28,311 nucleotides of DNA from Obelidium mucronatum (GCA_025765595.1 JAIVFH010000324.1:1-28311); one strand, 5' to 3'. Shown: positions 7,645 through 17,170, counted from the first letter of the stretch. Translations and numbers: made by a program. The notes: generated by a model from the sequence alone, not told the origin.

Positions 7645-10179
7645 TCAGAAATCTCCCATATCATCATCATCCAAATCACCCTCCGCAAGCTCTCCAGCAA
7701 TCAATCTCTCTTCCTCACGGATGGCCTCCATCGAGCTAGTCTCTTTACGTTGAGCATATGGGAAACGAAGCGCCTTGACAGATTCATTGTGGAGGTTCAA
7801 ACAGAAGCTGATTCGTTGGTGGAACGCGTTTTGGGGTTCGTTTGTCGAGTAAATGTCAACGTTTTCCTGTGTGTCATGGAATAGTGATGGGTTTCAAAAA
7901 CAATATAAAAAAAAATTAATATAAGTGAGTAATCTTACCTTTGACTTCATGAATCCGTTCTCATGATCCAAAACAGCATCGATAACTCCATCGCGAATAG
8001 ATTTGGCAACAATGTACTCGGCATCTTCTTCACTGTCCAATTGCAACTTCAAGCAAATGTCACGAAGCGAAATTTTGGAGTAGGCCAAACTAATCATACG
8101 AATTCCAGTCTTGATGACATTGTGACGGAGTCTGAGAATCAGTGTGTAAGTCTTGTCGGCGCGGAATGTGGCGGTGTGCTTTGCCAAGGTTTCTTGGAAT
8201 TTGGCAAGGTCACCAATGCGAACAGCTGTTGATTGTATGTGGCGTTGAATATTCCTTTTTTTTTGGAGAAAGTAGAACTACAACATGACAGTACCTTGTG
8301 TAATACTCAAGTAAGGAACCAAAGACTTGATCAAGAATGGCTCTCTGAATAAACTTCTTTCTGGGATTTCTCCAGTCAAAAGCTGGACAATAATGGCCAG
8401 CTTGTGTACCTTAAGGATTGGGATGGAAAGAACAAGAGGGCATTTGAGTAAGGGGGTTAATCGGTCAAGTAACAAATATTTACTGCTTGTTGGAATCCAG
8501 CAGACTTTGGGTTCTTTGGTGCCTTACGAATGGCTTGAACAAGGTCTCTGTGGGAGGCAGTGTAATCTAACTGAATGGCCTTGATGCGACCTATACAATC
8601 GTATTGATCGTTTTTTAGACATAAGGACTATGCGATCCGCATTTCTCTTTTGAAAGAGAGCACACCGCCTTCGGCGATTAATACATCTGCCTACGACAGA
8701 ACACAATGTGACAAAAATTCGGCCTACGGCGAGGAAAAAACCGCCTGCGGTGGAACGAATATCGCCTTCGGCGATGGAAACAAATAGAGTACACCGCCTT
8801 CGGCGGTTGAGACACATGCTTTTGGCAGAAAACACAAAAGTGTCACCTGCGGTGACATTAATTTCGCCTTTGGGAAAAGACAGCCAAGAGTTTACCAAGA
8901 TAATAAAAGTAACGAGCTGACTGAGAATTCCCGGCCTCTTCAGGAAAAACGGTTTTTGAAACCAGTTTATCAGCTTGATCATACAAATTGAAATGAATAT
9001 AGTTTCTCAAGAGTAGATTCAACAAAACGGCCTGAGATTCATTATCATGCCTCAACGTAGCGGTACGAAGAGCCGTCAAGAGTTTACTATGGATGAAATT
9101 GGTGAAAAAGACAATAAAATAAAAAACAACTCACGGTCTGATTTCAGCCAAACGACCCGCAATCTCAAAGAATCGCTCATAGTAAAAGTAAATTTTTGCC
9201 GAGATTTGATCCAGAGAGCGTCTGTTCAACTTTTGGACGTAATCAAACAATTCGGAAGCAAGAGTGAGACCAGTCGCATTATCGGCTGAATCATGGAGGA
9301 ACAAGAGGGCAAGAAAGCCGAGATAGACTTCGACTTCGGGCAGAACGGCAGCCTAGATGATTTTGTTGTTGTTGGTTTGATGGATGCCCCCTCGCTGCCT
9401 CCAAAACGCACCTTCACATCCGCCGCCGCCGACTCAGCGGCCGCATCGACGTCCATCGCCGCGGACTGCTTGAGCACGCGCTCGAGTGTTTTGCGCAGCG
9501 CGTTCTCTGTGTTCTCCTAGTTAGACCAGACTGACTTGCCAGACAACCGCGCGTTCGCCTAACAAAACAAACAGCAAAAGTAAGGAAAAACCAACCGCGT
9601 CCGAGGAACGCCGCCGCCGCCGCCGCGACGCCCGCGGCACTCAGCCGCGCGCGCAGAGCCGCCGCCGCGCGGACGGCGCGCGTCGCAAAGCGCGTTTCGT
9701 TCGCAAGCGCCGCCTTCTCGAGCAGCGCAATGTTGCGGCGCACGTCTGTCAAGGCGGGGAATTGCAGTCTTAGTGTTCGATGCGATGCGGTGCGGCGAAG
9801 GGCGCTTACCGGCGACCACAAACTTGGTGTCTTCGGGTGTCGTCATTCGGTGTTGGGATTTGGGGACAAGTTTTGATCTCGGTTGGGTCTGCGTCTTTGT
9901 CCTTTCTACGACTGCTACTAGCTTCGCACCACTATCACTCAATGCAAGCGATTCGACACTGCTCTCTATCGGCTCAATGGCTTTTGATGATGATGGTGGT
10001 GTGTCCGCTTCCTCCAGAAATTGATCTTCACTTTCCACCACAACCTCATCTGCTGATACATAGGAGACAACAGTTTCTGTCCTTGTTTTCGTTGTTTTCA
10101 CTCTTCCATCTGGTGTTGTTGATGTTGCTGTCGTTATCGTCCTCTTGATTTTGCGCTTGTGCTGTGTTGATCGCCTCAT
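7645..10179 (-). CDS. RPN3: 26S proteasome regulatory subunit Rpn3 (PSMD3 family), nine exons
   Basis: Rpn3 is a PCI-domain subunit of the proteasome lid. Exons: 10179-9810, 9745-9596, 9506-9412, 9352-9135, 9086-8896, 8590-8484, 8409-8295, 8225-7939, 7866-7645; all junctions keep frame. Family hallmarks are [57 protein letters not shown], the PCI region [35 protein letters not shown] and [15 protein letters not shown], and an acidic end [10 protein letters not shown]. From an internal ATG at 9846 (MTTPED) the product is 473 residues, near the usual ~500. The frame stays open upstream to ATGs at 10179 and 10212, adding at least 111 residues, basic then Ser/Thr- and acid-rich, unlike other Rpn3 N-termini. 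Which start is used is unclear. Exon 2 is very GC-rich and Ala-rich. Confidence 0.95.
8591..8895 (-). other. Oversized (305-nt) intron 5 of RPN3
   Basis: Donor GTAAAC after the codons for YYL and acceptor TATAG before RIKAIQLDY, phase 1. The other seven introns of this gene are 48-89 nt. Nearly all the excess is the palindrome array at 8645-8880. Confidence 0.85.
8645..8880. repeat. Array of about ten short GC-rich palindromes inside the RPN3 intron
   Basis: Stem-loops with a common core RCC-TNC-GGY follow each other every 20-33 bases. Examples: CGCC-TTC-GGCG (8666-8676), GCC-TAC-GGC (8722-8730), ATCGCC-TTC-GGCGAT (8761-8775), ACCGCC-TTC-GGCGGT (8793-8807) and TGTCACC-TGC-GGTGACA (8841-8857). 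Weaker members lie near 8651, 8693, 8746, 8822 and 8870. The segment from 8657 is a diverged tandem duplicate of that from 8787 (offset about 129). Stem sequences differ between copies but pairing is kept. Confidence 0.85.
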
Positions 10180-10346
10180 TTCAAATTTAAGACAAATCCA
10201 CTTAAGGACCACTGGCTGTTACCGCCGCCGCATTCTTTCTTTTATTTTCATTTCCATCGAAGGCCTGGCGGTATATTCCTCTTTGTTTTCATTAACCAAC
10301 CGCGCCGAAGCACATTTATTTAAAGATGCGTTATTCTTTTACTTTA

Positions 10347-11246
10347 CTACAAAAGCTCTGTACTAATATCACATCGCTTTGACCGAATCATTTCTGAAAT
10401 CAAAGGCGAAACAGGTCCATGCAATCTATTCCCTTTGACCCGCAAATACTGCAAGTTCTCCAAGTTTCCGAATGCATCTGGAATCACTCCTGTGAATTGA
10501 TTATCACTCAACGAAACCCAACTCAAACACTTCATATCGCTGAAAATACGCTCCTCGAGTTCACCCGACAACTGATTCTTTCCCAAAAACAAGTCTTGAA
10601 GCTCTTTCAAGCGCATGAACTCATTCGGAATCTCGCCAGACAAGTTATTCTCGGATAGGATCAAGTGCTTCAGTGAGTAGAGTGTACCCAGCGACGGTGG
10701 AAGAGTCCCAGACAGTTGATTCGACGCCAGATTGAGCGCCCGTAGATCTCGACAGTTTCCAATACAAGAAGGTATATTCCCAGTCAGTTTGTTTCCACAG
10801 AGTCTCAGCACATGCAAGTGAACCAAGAGTGTAACTTCACGTGGTATTTCACCCACTAAACCACAGTACCCAAGATCCAACAAAGTCAATATCTTGAGCT
10901 CTCCAATAGCAGTTGGGATCGACGTCCCAATCAGATGATTCGATCCTGCCATCATCGCGTAGCAGCTAACATTAGTGGATTCCAACAGCCGAGCCTTCCA
11001 TCGTGCAGCCGCTAGTTTATAAGCCGGTGGACCATAAAACAGCAATGCATCGTCCACGTGAAAAATGGTCGTTTCGTTGGTGTCCATCGCACTCATGCTG
11101 GTGATTGTCCTGCTGAGATTGAGTGTTGCAAACGACACTGACGCTGTGCACTCGTTGAATCTGCGCGAGACTGCTCTCAGAAAGACAACGGAAATTGGAT
11201 CAATCCAACTCAGTATTTCAGCAGTGAGTTCAGGTGGCAACTTCAT
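10347..11246 (-). CDS. F-box-like / leucine-rich repeat protein (LRR gene 1)
   Basis: Single-exon product of 299 residues. Residues 1-45 form an F-box-like helix pair (LPPELTAEILSWIDP, then LRAVSRRFNE), the module that binds Skp1 in SCF ubiquitin ligases. From about residue 105 there are seven or so 24-residue leucine-rich repeats of the plant type, L..L..L.L..N.LSG.IP, including LGYCGLVGEIP and LASNQLSGTLPPSLG. There is no signal peptide or membrane segment, so the protein is probably cytosolic, with the LRR face as substrate-binding surface. The frame is open further upstream, but the ATG at 11246 is chosen because the F-box begins there and the upstream part would overlap the divergent PPR gene. 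The substrate is unknown. Confidence 0.85.
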   Translation of the reverse strand: MKLPPELTAEILSWIDPISVVFLRAVSRRFNECTASVSFATLNLSRTITSMSAMDTNETTIFHVDDALLFYGPPAYKLAAARWKARLLESTNVSCYAMMAGSNHLIGTSIPTAIGELKILTLLDLGYCGLVGEIPREVTLLVHLHVLRLCGNKLTGNIPSCIGNCRDLRALNLASNQLSGTLPPSLGTLYSLKHLILSENNLSGEIPNEFMRLKELQDLFLGKNQLSGELEERIFSDMKCLSWVSLSDNQFTGVIPDAFGNLENLQYLRVKGNRLHGPVSPLISEMIRSKRCDISTELL

Positions 11247-11343
11247 TTCTGGTTGTGTGTGAATAAAGAAAAAAGTAAATACTTCATGTTTCAAAGAGGA
11301 ACACTTGGACGACGATGTCAACAGTATTCTCGAGGCGATCGGG

Positions 11344-13660
11344 ATGAGACAGCCACAGGCGGCGCCAACGGAACCACAAACACTCAGAGCCACCCCAATA
11401 AAACCGCCTCTGGTTGCTGCTGCGACTACTGATCCGGCATCTGGCATCAAAGTCCTCGATATTATGGCACGTGATGATATTCTTTTCGATAAGCTACGAG
11501 TCCAGTTCGAGTCCAAGGTGAGTCATTCAACACTTTCCCACCCAACAACCTGTATTGAAAACCCCTTTCTTCCAGCTACAACACAAAAACAAAGCAGACA
11601 CTGCGTGGGACGACTACTCTGTGCTCTTGGACTCCATGCTGGATAAAGTCAGCATGTCAATCGTCTCGCACCACTTTCTATTCAAATCAATCTCAACCAC
11701 AACAGCCACCGAAGCCACTGATCTCTCCTCCAAAGCCATGCTTCTCGACAAAATCGTGGATAGACTGGGCTCAAGTGCTCGAATGGAGGAATTTATCGCA
11801 CTCGCTGAAGTCTATGAACGACAAAAGGATTTGTCAAAGCTCCGGGCACTTGTTTCAAGGATCAAGAGTATGCTTCTGGTTCCCCATATATACGTGTGGA
11901 ATTGTCTTTTGAGAGTCACGTTGGCGAAGAAGGATTATCCGGCGGCTGTTGCCTTGTTTGATATGTTGCGGGAATCTTCAATGGTGTCGTCGTTGTCTTT
12001 ACCGCCTGGGGCTTCGGATTCGTCGATTCAAAATTCCGCAACGAAATCATTGTCTTCAGCGGCGCCTATTGCAGCAACTTACCTCCCAATGCTGCGTTAT
12101 TACCTCGATACGAACCAGTTGGAAACAATCGACGTTCTTTTCAATGAAATGAAGGACCGCCACATACGACTCTCTGCAGCAATTTATGAAATCCAAATGA
12201 ATGCGCATCTACGAAGAGGTAGTTACCAACACGTAGTTGACCTATTTGAAGAGCTTCAATCCTCATTTCCAATATCTTCGCTATCATCGCCGCCGCCGCA
12301 GCGGCTTTCTGCCTGCTATTTGGCAGTGATTTTTGCGTTGGAGAAGTTGAACCAGGTGGATCGTATCGTTACCTTGTACGAAACGGATCCTCGTGTTTCG
12401 AGGCTCTTGGCAGTGGATCATGATTGCGTGTTGAGAAACCGGATGCTGGACGCCATATCGCGGGACGCTCGGTTTATCCCTCAAGCATTCAAGATTTTCA
12501 ACGTTGAGAAGGAGCATGATGACTTGTCTTCCGCTGGAACATATTCTTCTGATCTTGTCAATGCACATTCATATCGAATCATGATCGCCATGTGTTGCCG
12601 TTTCGTGGATCTGCAAGATCCCAAGCTTTTGGACACCGCATTGATGTTGTTGGAGCGGATGAAACATGAGTTCCAGCACAAATCAAATTTGTCGGCGTAT
12701 TCTGCTGTTGTTTACACTTTGGCAAAGCAAGTCACTAATGGTGGTAGTGGCTCTCGTAATTGGATGCGTGTCCTGGCGGAAACATATAGCGAAATGGTGG
12801 CCGTCTTTGGCGTTGTGCCTATCCAACCAATGCTTCACCAAAACGTGATTACAGCTTTCATCAGCAATAACAACAACAACAGCACAGACAGTAACAGCGA
12901 GTCATTGGACTCTGCGTACGAATCTCTCAAGGTTTTACTCCGTGGTGGCCACAGGAATTCTTTCGTCTACATCCCACTCGTTCAACAATTCATTTCTCAC
13001 GTGTCCAGCAGGCACTCTGAGAACCTTCGCCATTTGGACCAGACACGCACTCTACTCCGCAGTTCTTCTGCCCTTGTTTCCAAGCACTCGTCAGAAACAC
13101 TTGCACTCGATGTAACGTCAATGGAAGCTGCTATTGGGACTCTGATTTCAGCGTACAGCAACAACAGCAAAATGGCTTCAAAAGAGAGTATTTTGGAAAC
13201 ATGCCACAAAATCTTTCTGGATTACAAAGTCTTGCAAACAACTGAATTCTCATCGTCAATACCTTCATCATCAAAAGCCGTGGATGCAATGGTATTGGCA
13301 ATCACCACTCATTCCGTCCAATCACGTACATTCGCAGAACTCTTATCCTTCCTTGTATCGATTCAAGGAATCTGGCGTGTTTCCGTACACGCGTTGATGG
13401 GAGCTGCTCGGGTTCTTTGGGAGGCGGAGGCAAACGGGGAACCCCTGGATGCTTTGATTCGCTGTTTGGAATCGGAGTGGTCGCATCGACGAGTTTATCT
13501 TATTTTGAAGACGTTGAGGGATTCTTTGGAGGGGCGGGTTGGGGCACCGGCTGTTGCTGGTGTCGATGCGGTGGAGTGGAGTGAGGCTGGGTTGTCGCGA
13601 GAAGATGTGGAGGATGTGCATGGATTTGCTATTGAGGCTGGAAGACGATGTGCTCTGTAA
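11344..13660 (+). CDS. Pentatricopeptide-repeat protein, probably organellar
   Basis: Two exons (11344-11517 and 11576-13660) join in phase 0 over a 58-nt intron (GTGAGT to TTCCAG) to give about 752 residues. Degenerate 35-residue helical repeats are visible around 161-195 (PHIYVWNCLLRV then AAVALFDMLRE), 224-258 (YLPMLRYYLDTNQLETIDVLFNEMKD), the following repeat (YEIQMNAHLRRGSYQHVVDLFEEL) and about 387-425 (SYRIMIAMCCRF). Such proteins bind RNA in mitochondria. A poly-Asn/Ser stretch from a CAA/AAC microsatellite lies near 12870-12895. The start is uncertain: the frame is open upstream to 11263 without an ATG (LDDDVNSILEAIG looks coding), so an upstream exon or non-AUG start is possible. The first ATG in frame is 11344. 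AATAAA overlaps the stop codon. Confidence 0.8.
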
Positions 13661-13665
13661 ATAAA
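13660..13665 (+). terminator. AATAAA polyadenylation signal overlapping the PPR stop codon
   Basis: The TAA stop at 13658-13660 shares a base with AATAAA. The next gene on the same strand starts 107 bases further on. Confidence 0.5.
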
Positions 13666-13766
13666 AAAAGTTGGTCGTTTCTGCGAGTGAATTGATTGGG
13701 TCGACCCAATTAAATTTAAAAAAAAGATTCAAAAAACCAGATAGAAGACAGAATCCAAAAGCATCA

Positions 13767-15179
13767 ATGTGGTCATCTGCTTCTTTGTTTGGAAATTCAA
13801 AGCGGAAGCCATCCAGTGACGAGAGTTCTTATTGGTCATCACCGCTGCCACCTCATGCTGCTTCAGACAGCACTCCGTCTCTTGCAACAATCATGGAACT
13901 ATTATTGGACATCCAAAAGCAGCTTGCGACTTCGAATAGAAACCAAGAACTCTTTGCTTCGGATCTGAAACTCATTAAGGACCAGCTGGGTATCTCGCCC
14001 AATGCAGCATCTTCAGCTCATTCCCCAGTTATCACTTCTAATGCAGCTCATCAAACTGCAGTGACTGTTAAAACAACAAATGTTCCATCCATCTCCAAGC
14101 CTACACCACCGCAAGTTCAATCTGTTCCTTCAAAGATGAAACCAGTAACTCCATCAAAACAAGCAGTCACACTAAATGCGACAAGAGCAACTATTACTGG
14201 TTTCGCTGAGCTCCCCTTTGACATTCTTGAACATATCTACTCATACCTTCACCCATCAACCGTGAAACCCCTGAAAACCTTGACTCGAATGTCAAATATC
14301 GTAATATCAGCTCGATCCTTTGTACACATGAATCTCGCGCGCTTTGCGACTGTTTCTACCAGAAAGAAAAGTATCGCACCATCAGAGTTTGAAATGAGTC
14401 TGTTTTCCAGCGCTCCAAGACTCCATCAAATTCTTTATATTCAAGATTATTCTCCGAATTTGACACAGGTTGAATGGGATTGTTCAAAGATGCGGTTGGA
14501 GCATTTGGAAATTCTCTTTGAATACAAGAGTTTGACACGGTTGAAGTTGAATGGAGCGCATCGGGCCAAGATTTTGCAAGCTGGGATTCAATCTCTTGAG
14601 AATCTGCAAGAACTCTCTATTCGAACGAGCGTTTTGGAATGCCCGTTACCTGCAGCTCTCTTTTCGCTGGTGAAGCTTGAGTATTTGGAAGTTTACAATA
14701 GTACAATCAAAGGAGAAATTCCTCTTGCCGTTGGGAAGTTGTTAAACCTGAAGCATTTTAGTCTTGAGCTCAACAAACTTCAGGGCTCCATTCCCCGAGA
14801 AATCGGAAACCTTACTCAACTGACTGTATTAAATCTGCAACATAACAAACTCTCTGGGCGGATTCCAAAAGAAATTGGTTCGCTTCAACAGTTGGAGGTG
14901 CTCAGATTGACCCAAAATTCATTGTCTGGACCAATTCCTGTCGAATTGTTTTCCCTGCGAAACTTGAGGGATTTATCTCTTGCAAACAACCTTTTGGAAG
15001 GCTCGATCCCACCAGAAATTGGTCAGATGAGGAATTTAACCAAGCTGGAGCTACAGCAAAATGCGTTGTTCGGACCTATTCCACGCGAATTGGCCCTTCT
15101 AAATCGTTTGATGCTCTGTGATTTGACAAAGAACGAAGACTTGAGCTGTGTTTTTACAATGGCGGTTCTGAAGTTTTGA
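13767..15179 (+). CDS. F-box-like / leucine-rich repeat protein (LRR gene 2)
   Basis: Intronless, 470 residues. Residues 1-35 are Ser/Pro-rich. Residues 38-75 are a likely coiled coil (IMELLLDIQKQLATSN, then LKLIKDQLG), and a Ser/Thr/Pro linker runs to about 140. An F-box-like motif spans 146-185 (FAELPFDILEHIYSYLHP). LRRs run from about 255 to 455, clearest from 325 on with the 24-residue spacing and IP..IG.L pattern (GSIPREIGNLTQL, GRIPKEIGSLQQL, GSIPPEIGQMRNL). It ends with a short Cys-containing cap (LMLCDLTKNEDLSCVF), also seen at the end of the broken paralog near 27500. The frame is open upstream of 13767 but without an ATG. It is likely a substrate adaptor of an SCF ligase. The coiled coil distinguishes it from LRR gene 1. 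Confidence 0.87.
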   Translation: MWSSASLFGNSKRKPSSDESSYWSSPLPPHAASDSTPSLATIMELLLDIQKQLATSNRNQELFASDLKLIKDQLGISPNAASSAHSPVITSNAAHQTAVTVKTTNVPSISKPTPPQVQSVPSKMKPVTPSKQAVTLNATRATITGFAELPFDILEHIYSYLHPSTVKPLKTLTRMSNIVISARSFVHMNLARFATVSTRKKSIAPSEFEMSLFSSAPRLHQILYIQDYSPNLTQVEWDCSKMRLEHLEILFEYKSLTRLKLNGAHRAKILQAGIQSLENLQELSIRTSVLECPLPAALFSLVKLEYLEVYNSTIKGEIPLAVGKLLNLKHFSLELNKLQGSIPREIGNLTQLTVLNLQHNKLSGRIPKEIGSLQQLEVLRLTQNSLSGPIPVELFSLRNLRDLSLANNLLEGSIPPEIGQMRNLTKLELQQNALFGPIPRELALLNRLMLCDLTKNEDLSCVFTMAVLKF

Positions 15180-15190
15180 CACAACTAGTG

Positions 15191-15196
15191 AATAAA
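15191..15196 (+). terminator. AATAAA signal 11 bases before the next start codon
   Basis: The only polyadenylation signal after LRR gene 2 lies between its stop (15179) and the Glc8 ATG (15202). Cleavage 10-30 bases downstream would fall inside the next coding sequence. Confidence 0.5.
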
Positions 15197-15201
15197 ATAA
15201 A

Positions 15202-16138
15202 ATGAGCGCCTCACTGCCACCGCCAAAGAAGGGCATCTTGAAGCCACATCACCAAGCCCTCTCAGACTATAGTCAAAATGCTGATCAAGCAGCGGCAAAG
15301 TAAGCTGATATGTCGTTGCGTAACAAGGGATCTTCCATTCAACACCACAAACAACCACTGACAGGATCCGATGGGATGGTAAGAGGCGCAACAAAAGTAC
15401 CACGGTCTCGACTGAATTCATGTCATCTTAATCTGTTATACGGTTGCTGGGATGTCGTTTTATGGCGCATAGAGGACAACTTAATGATCACGGAAGCACA
15501 GAAAAATAGCACAATGAAGATTACAGAGCCAAAAACGCCGTTTATTCATTATAATATGAGTACAGACGAAATAACGGGACATTCAGGTATTTTTCTTTCT
15601 TTTTTCATACCTGGCTGTATATTCAACAACTTCAATATTGCGTAAGGTGAAATTCCTCCAATGCAATTGAATAGCGCTCTGGAATACGTTCAAATTCAAC
15701 AAAGTACTTCATCATCATCGGGATCATCATTCATGCTCACAAGCGATACGGAAAGCATCCACAGCAATGCAAGTAATGGAAAGGCTTCCGACGGAAATCA
15801 TCACGAACATCATCATGCGGTTATTGCGAAAGGAGAATGGGATGACGATAATGAAGATGGAAAAGGAGGGCATAAAGATATGACACCCGAAGGTTTGTAC
15901 AAGCGTTAGTGTCTTTCTTGACGATGGCTGATCCATTTGGACAGAATACGAAAAACATTTGAAGTTTGAGAAATTGCGGTCGCAACATTATAATATGAAG
16001 GAAAGGCTCGCTGAGGCACGTCGAAAGATGGAGGCCGAGGATGCAGAGGAGGAAGAGAGTCCCGCATCAATGCAAAACGACCAAGAAAACGAACTGGAAG
16101 TCGAAGATTACGAAGAAGATGAAGAGTCGGATTCTTGA
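15202..16138 (+). CDS. GLC8: Protein phosphatase 1 regulatory inhibitor 2 (Glc8/IPP-2 family), five exons
   Basis: Exons 15202-15299, 15365-15378, 15473-15586, 15647-15892 and 15945-16138 give 221 residues. The family's three PP1-contact motifs are all present: KGILK at 10-14, the RWDEDNL...TMKITEPKTPF block at 35-61, and the HYN motif at 172-174 in a long C-terminal helix. T59 in PKTPF matches the threonine that GSK3/Mck1-type kinases phosphorylate to turn inhibition into activation. Glc8 controls PP1 (Glc7) in glycogen metabolism and chromosome segregation. Exon 2 is only 14 nt but is required to rebuild the W-D-E motif. Intron 3 appears to use an AAG acceptor. The C-terminus is strongly acidic. 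The middle carries a Ser/His-rich insert. Confidence 0.92.
15365..15378 (+). other. 14-nt micro-exon of GLC8
   Basis: It is bounded by CTGACAG and GTAAGA and supplies the codons for I-R-W-D plus the first base of E. Without it the conserved PP1-binding block could not be read. Confidence 0.85.
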
Positions 16139-16164
16139 ATTTATTTATTCTTCGGATGAATAAA
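16139..16164. terminator. Overlapping convergent 3' ends of GLC8 and the APH gene
   Basis: AATAAA for the plus-strand gene lies at 16159-16164, inside the last codons of the minus-strand gene. The complement of 16139-16150 holds AATAAATAAA for the minus-strand gene, overlapping its stop. The mature mRNAs must therefore overlap in antisense. Confidence 0.5.
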
Positions 16165-17170
16165 AATCGTACAACTCATACACATCCATGAAAAGATCCT
16201 TTTCATCTCTTTCAATACCGTATTCCTTTAGGAAGAATTCTTCTGCATCAACACCACCCTGTTTAGCATCTTTTTCGCCGCAGTGTTCTTTGACGTAGTG
16301 CCCAACACTCCATAAGGCAGCACCAACATCATATCGCCGGTCTCCATACCCACTGTCTCCCAAATCCAAAACTTCACTGACTCTCCATTTGCCATTTTCC
16401 TCATCGCGCGCAAATAGAAAGTTTGGAATCATACAGTCACCATGAAGGAAAACAAGCTCGTTGTGCGTCCAAAACTCGTCCGTCAACGGCAAAGCCAACA
16501 CATTGTTCACGTTTTGCATCCACTCCAAGTTCTCTTGCCCCTTCTCCTGTTCCTTCTCATCCCCCTTCTCCACCATTTCCTGCGCTCGCTCCAAGATGTT
16601 TGGGTTATATTCCTTCTCCATAACAGCAGCCAGCCACTCTTTCGAATTGGAAACCGTATCCAAATTCACTTCATCCTGGAATTTCTCCAATCGAAGAAGC
16701 GGGAACCCTTTTGGTCTCCATTTCATGTGAATCTCCTTGACAGCATTCGCAAAAACTGAAACAAGGTTCATTCGATCCTCTCGGTCTCGACACTGCTTAA
16801 TCGCTTCTACTCCATTCACACCGCTCAACAAGCCAAGCACTTGGTGGTGTGGTGTACTCGTTTCATCAATCAGGTATCCTAGCGAGTGAGGGATCGGGAA
16901 GGATGGGCTGATGGCTTCAAGGGCCTTGAACTTTTCTTGTTCTCGAAGGACAGCTTTGTGAGAGTAAGGGTTTGTAGAGTTCTTGATAACGATCCCAGTA
17001 CCATTGGATGCCTTTGCAATAAAGACGGTGCTGTTGACGCCGGTCTTGTCGATTGAGATTGTCCATTCTGTTTTAGTATCTTTGTCGCTTTGAAACTTGG
17101 CCAAGAGGGCTGAGACGTCGATACCAGCTGGTGCTGTTGGAGGAAGACTTGAGAGTAGTTCTGCTGCCAT
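16145..17170 (-). CDS. APH-family small-molecule phosphotransferase
   Basis: Intronless, 341 residues from the ATG at 17170. The kinase-like APH fold is shown by an N-terminal ATP site (VFIAKASNGTGIVIKNS, probable Lys 63), the catalytic-loop motif HGDCMIPN (H243, D245, N250) and the metal-binding motif LDLGDSGYGDRRYD (D269). The spacing and the last motif resemble bacterial APH(3')-type aminoglycoside kinases (IDLGR-G-ADR-D pattern) more than choline or fructosamine kinases. The true substrate cannot be told: fungal APH proteins are diverse and resistance should not be assumed. A Glu/Lys-rich insert near 196-215 lengthens it over the ~265-residue bacterial enzymes. Its stop lies only 6 bases from that of the convergent GLC8 gene. 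Lack of introns fits horizontal gain but does not prove it. Confidence 0.8.
   Translation of the reverse strand: MAAELLSSLPPTAPAGIDVSALLAKFQSDKDTKTEWTISIDKTGVNSTVFIAKASNGTGIVIKNSTNPYSHKAVLREQEKFKALEAISPSFPIPHSLGYLIDETSTPHHQVLGLLSGVNGVEAIKQCRDREDRMNLVSVFANAVKEIHMKWRPKGFPLLRLEKFQDEVNLDTVSNSKEWLAAVMEKEYNPNILERAQEMVEKGDEKEQEKGQENLEWMQNVNNVLALPLTDEFWTHNELVFLHGDCMIPNFLFARDEENGKWRVSEVLDLGDSGYGDRRYDVGAALWSVGHYVKEHCGEKDAKQGGVDAEEFFLKEYGIERDEKDLFMDVYELYDFYSSEE

Noticed and set aside
8645..8880. CRISPR-like array
   Set aside because: The repeats are short palindromes of varying sequence, lie in a eukaryotic intron, and have no constant repeat or cas genes.
9507..9595. Separate small exon beginning at the TTAG acceptor near 9560
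   Set aside because: It runs into a stop in every phase. A single 89-nt intron ending at ACACAG, with CTAAC as branch site, restores the Rpn3 frame.
11247..11516. 90-residue N-terminal extension of LRR gene 1
   Set aside because: It lacks similarity to anything, overlaps the coding start of the divergent PPR gene, and the F-box begins exactly at the ATG at 11246.
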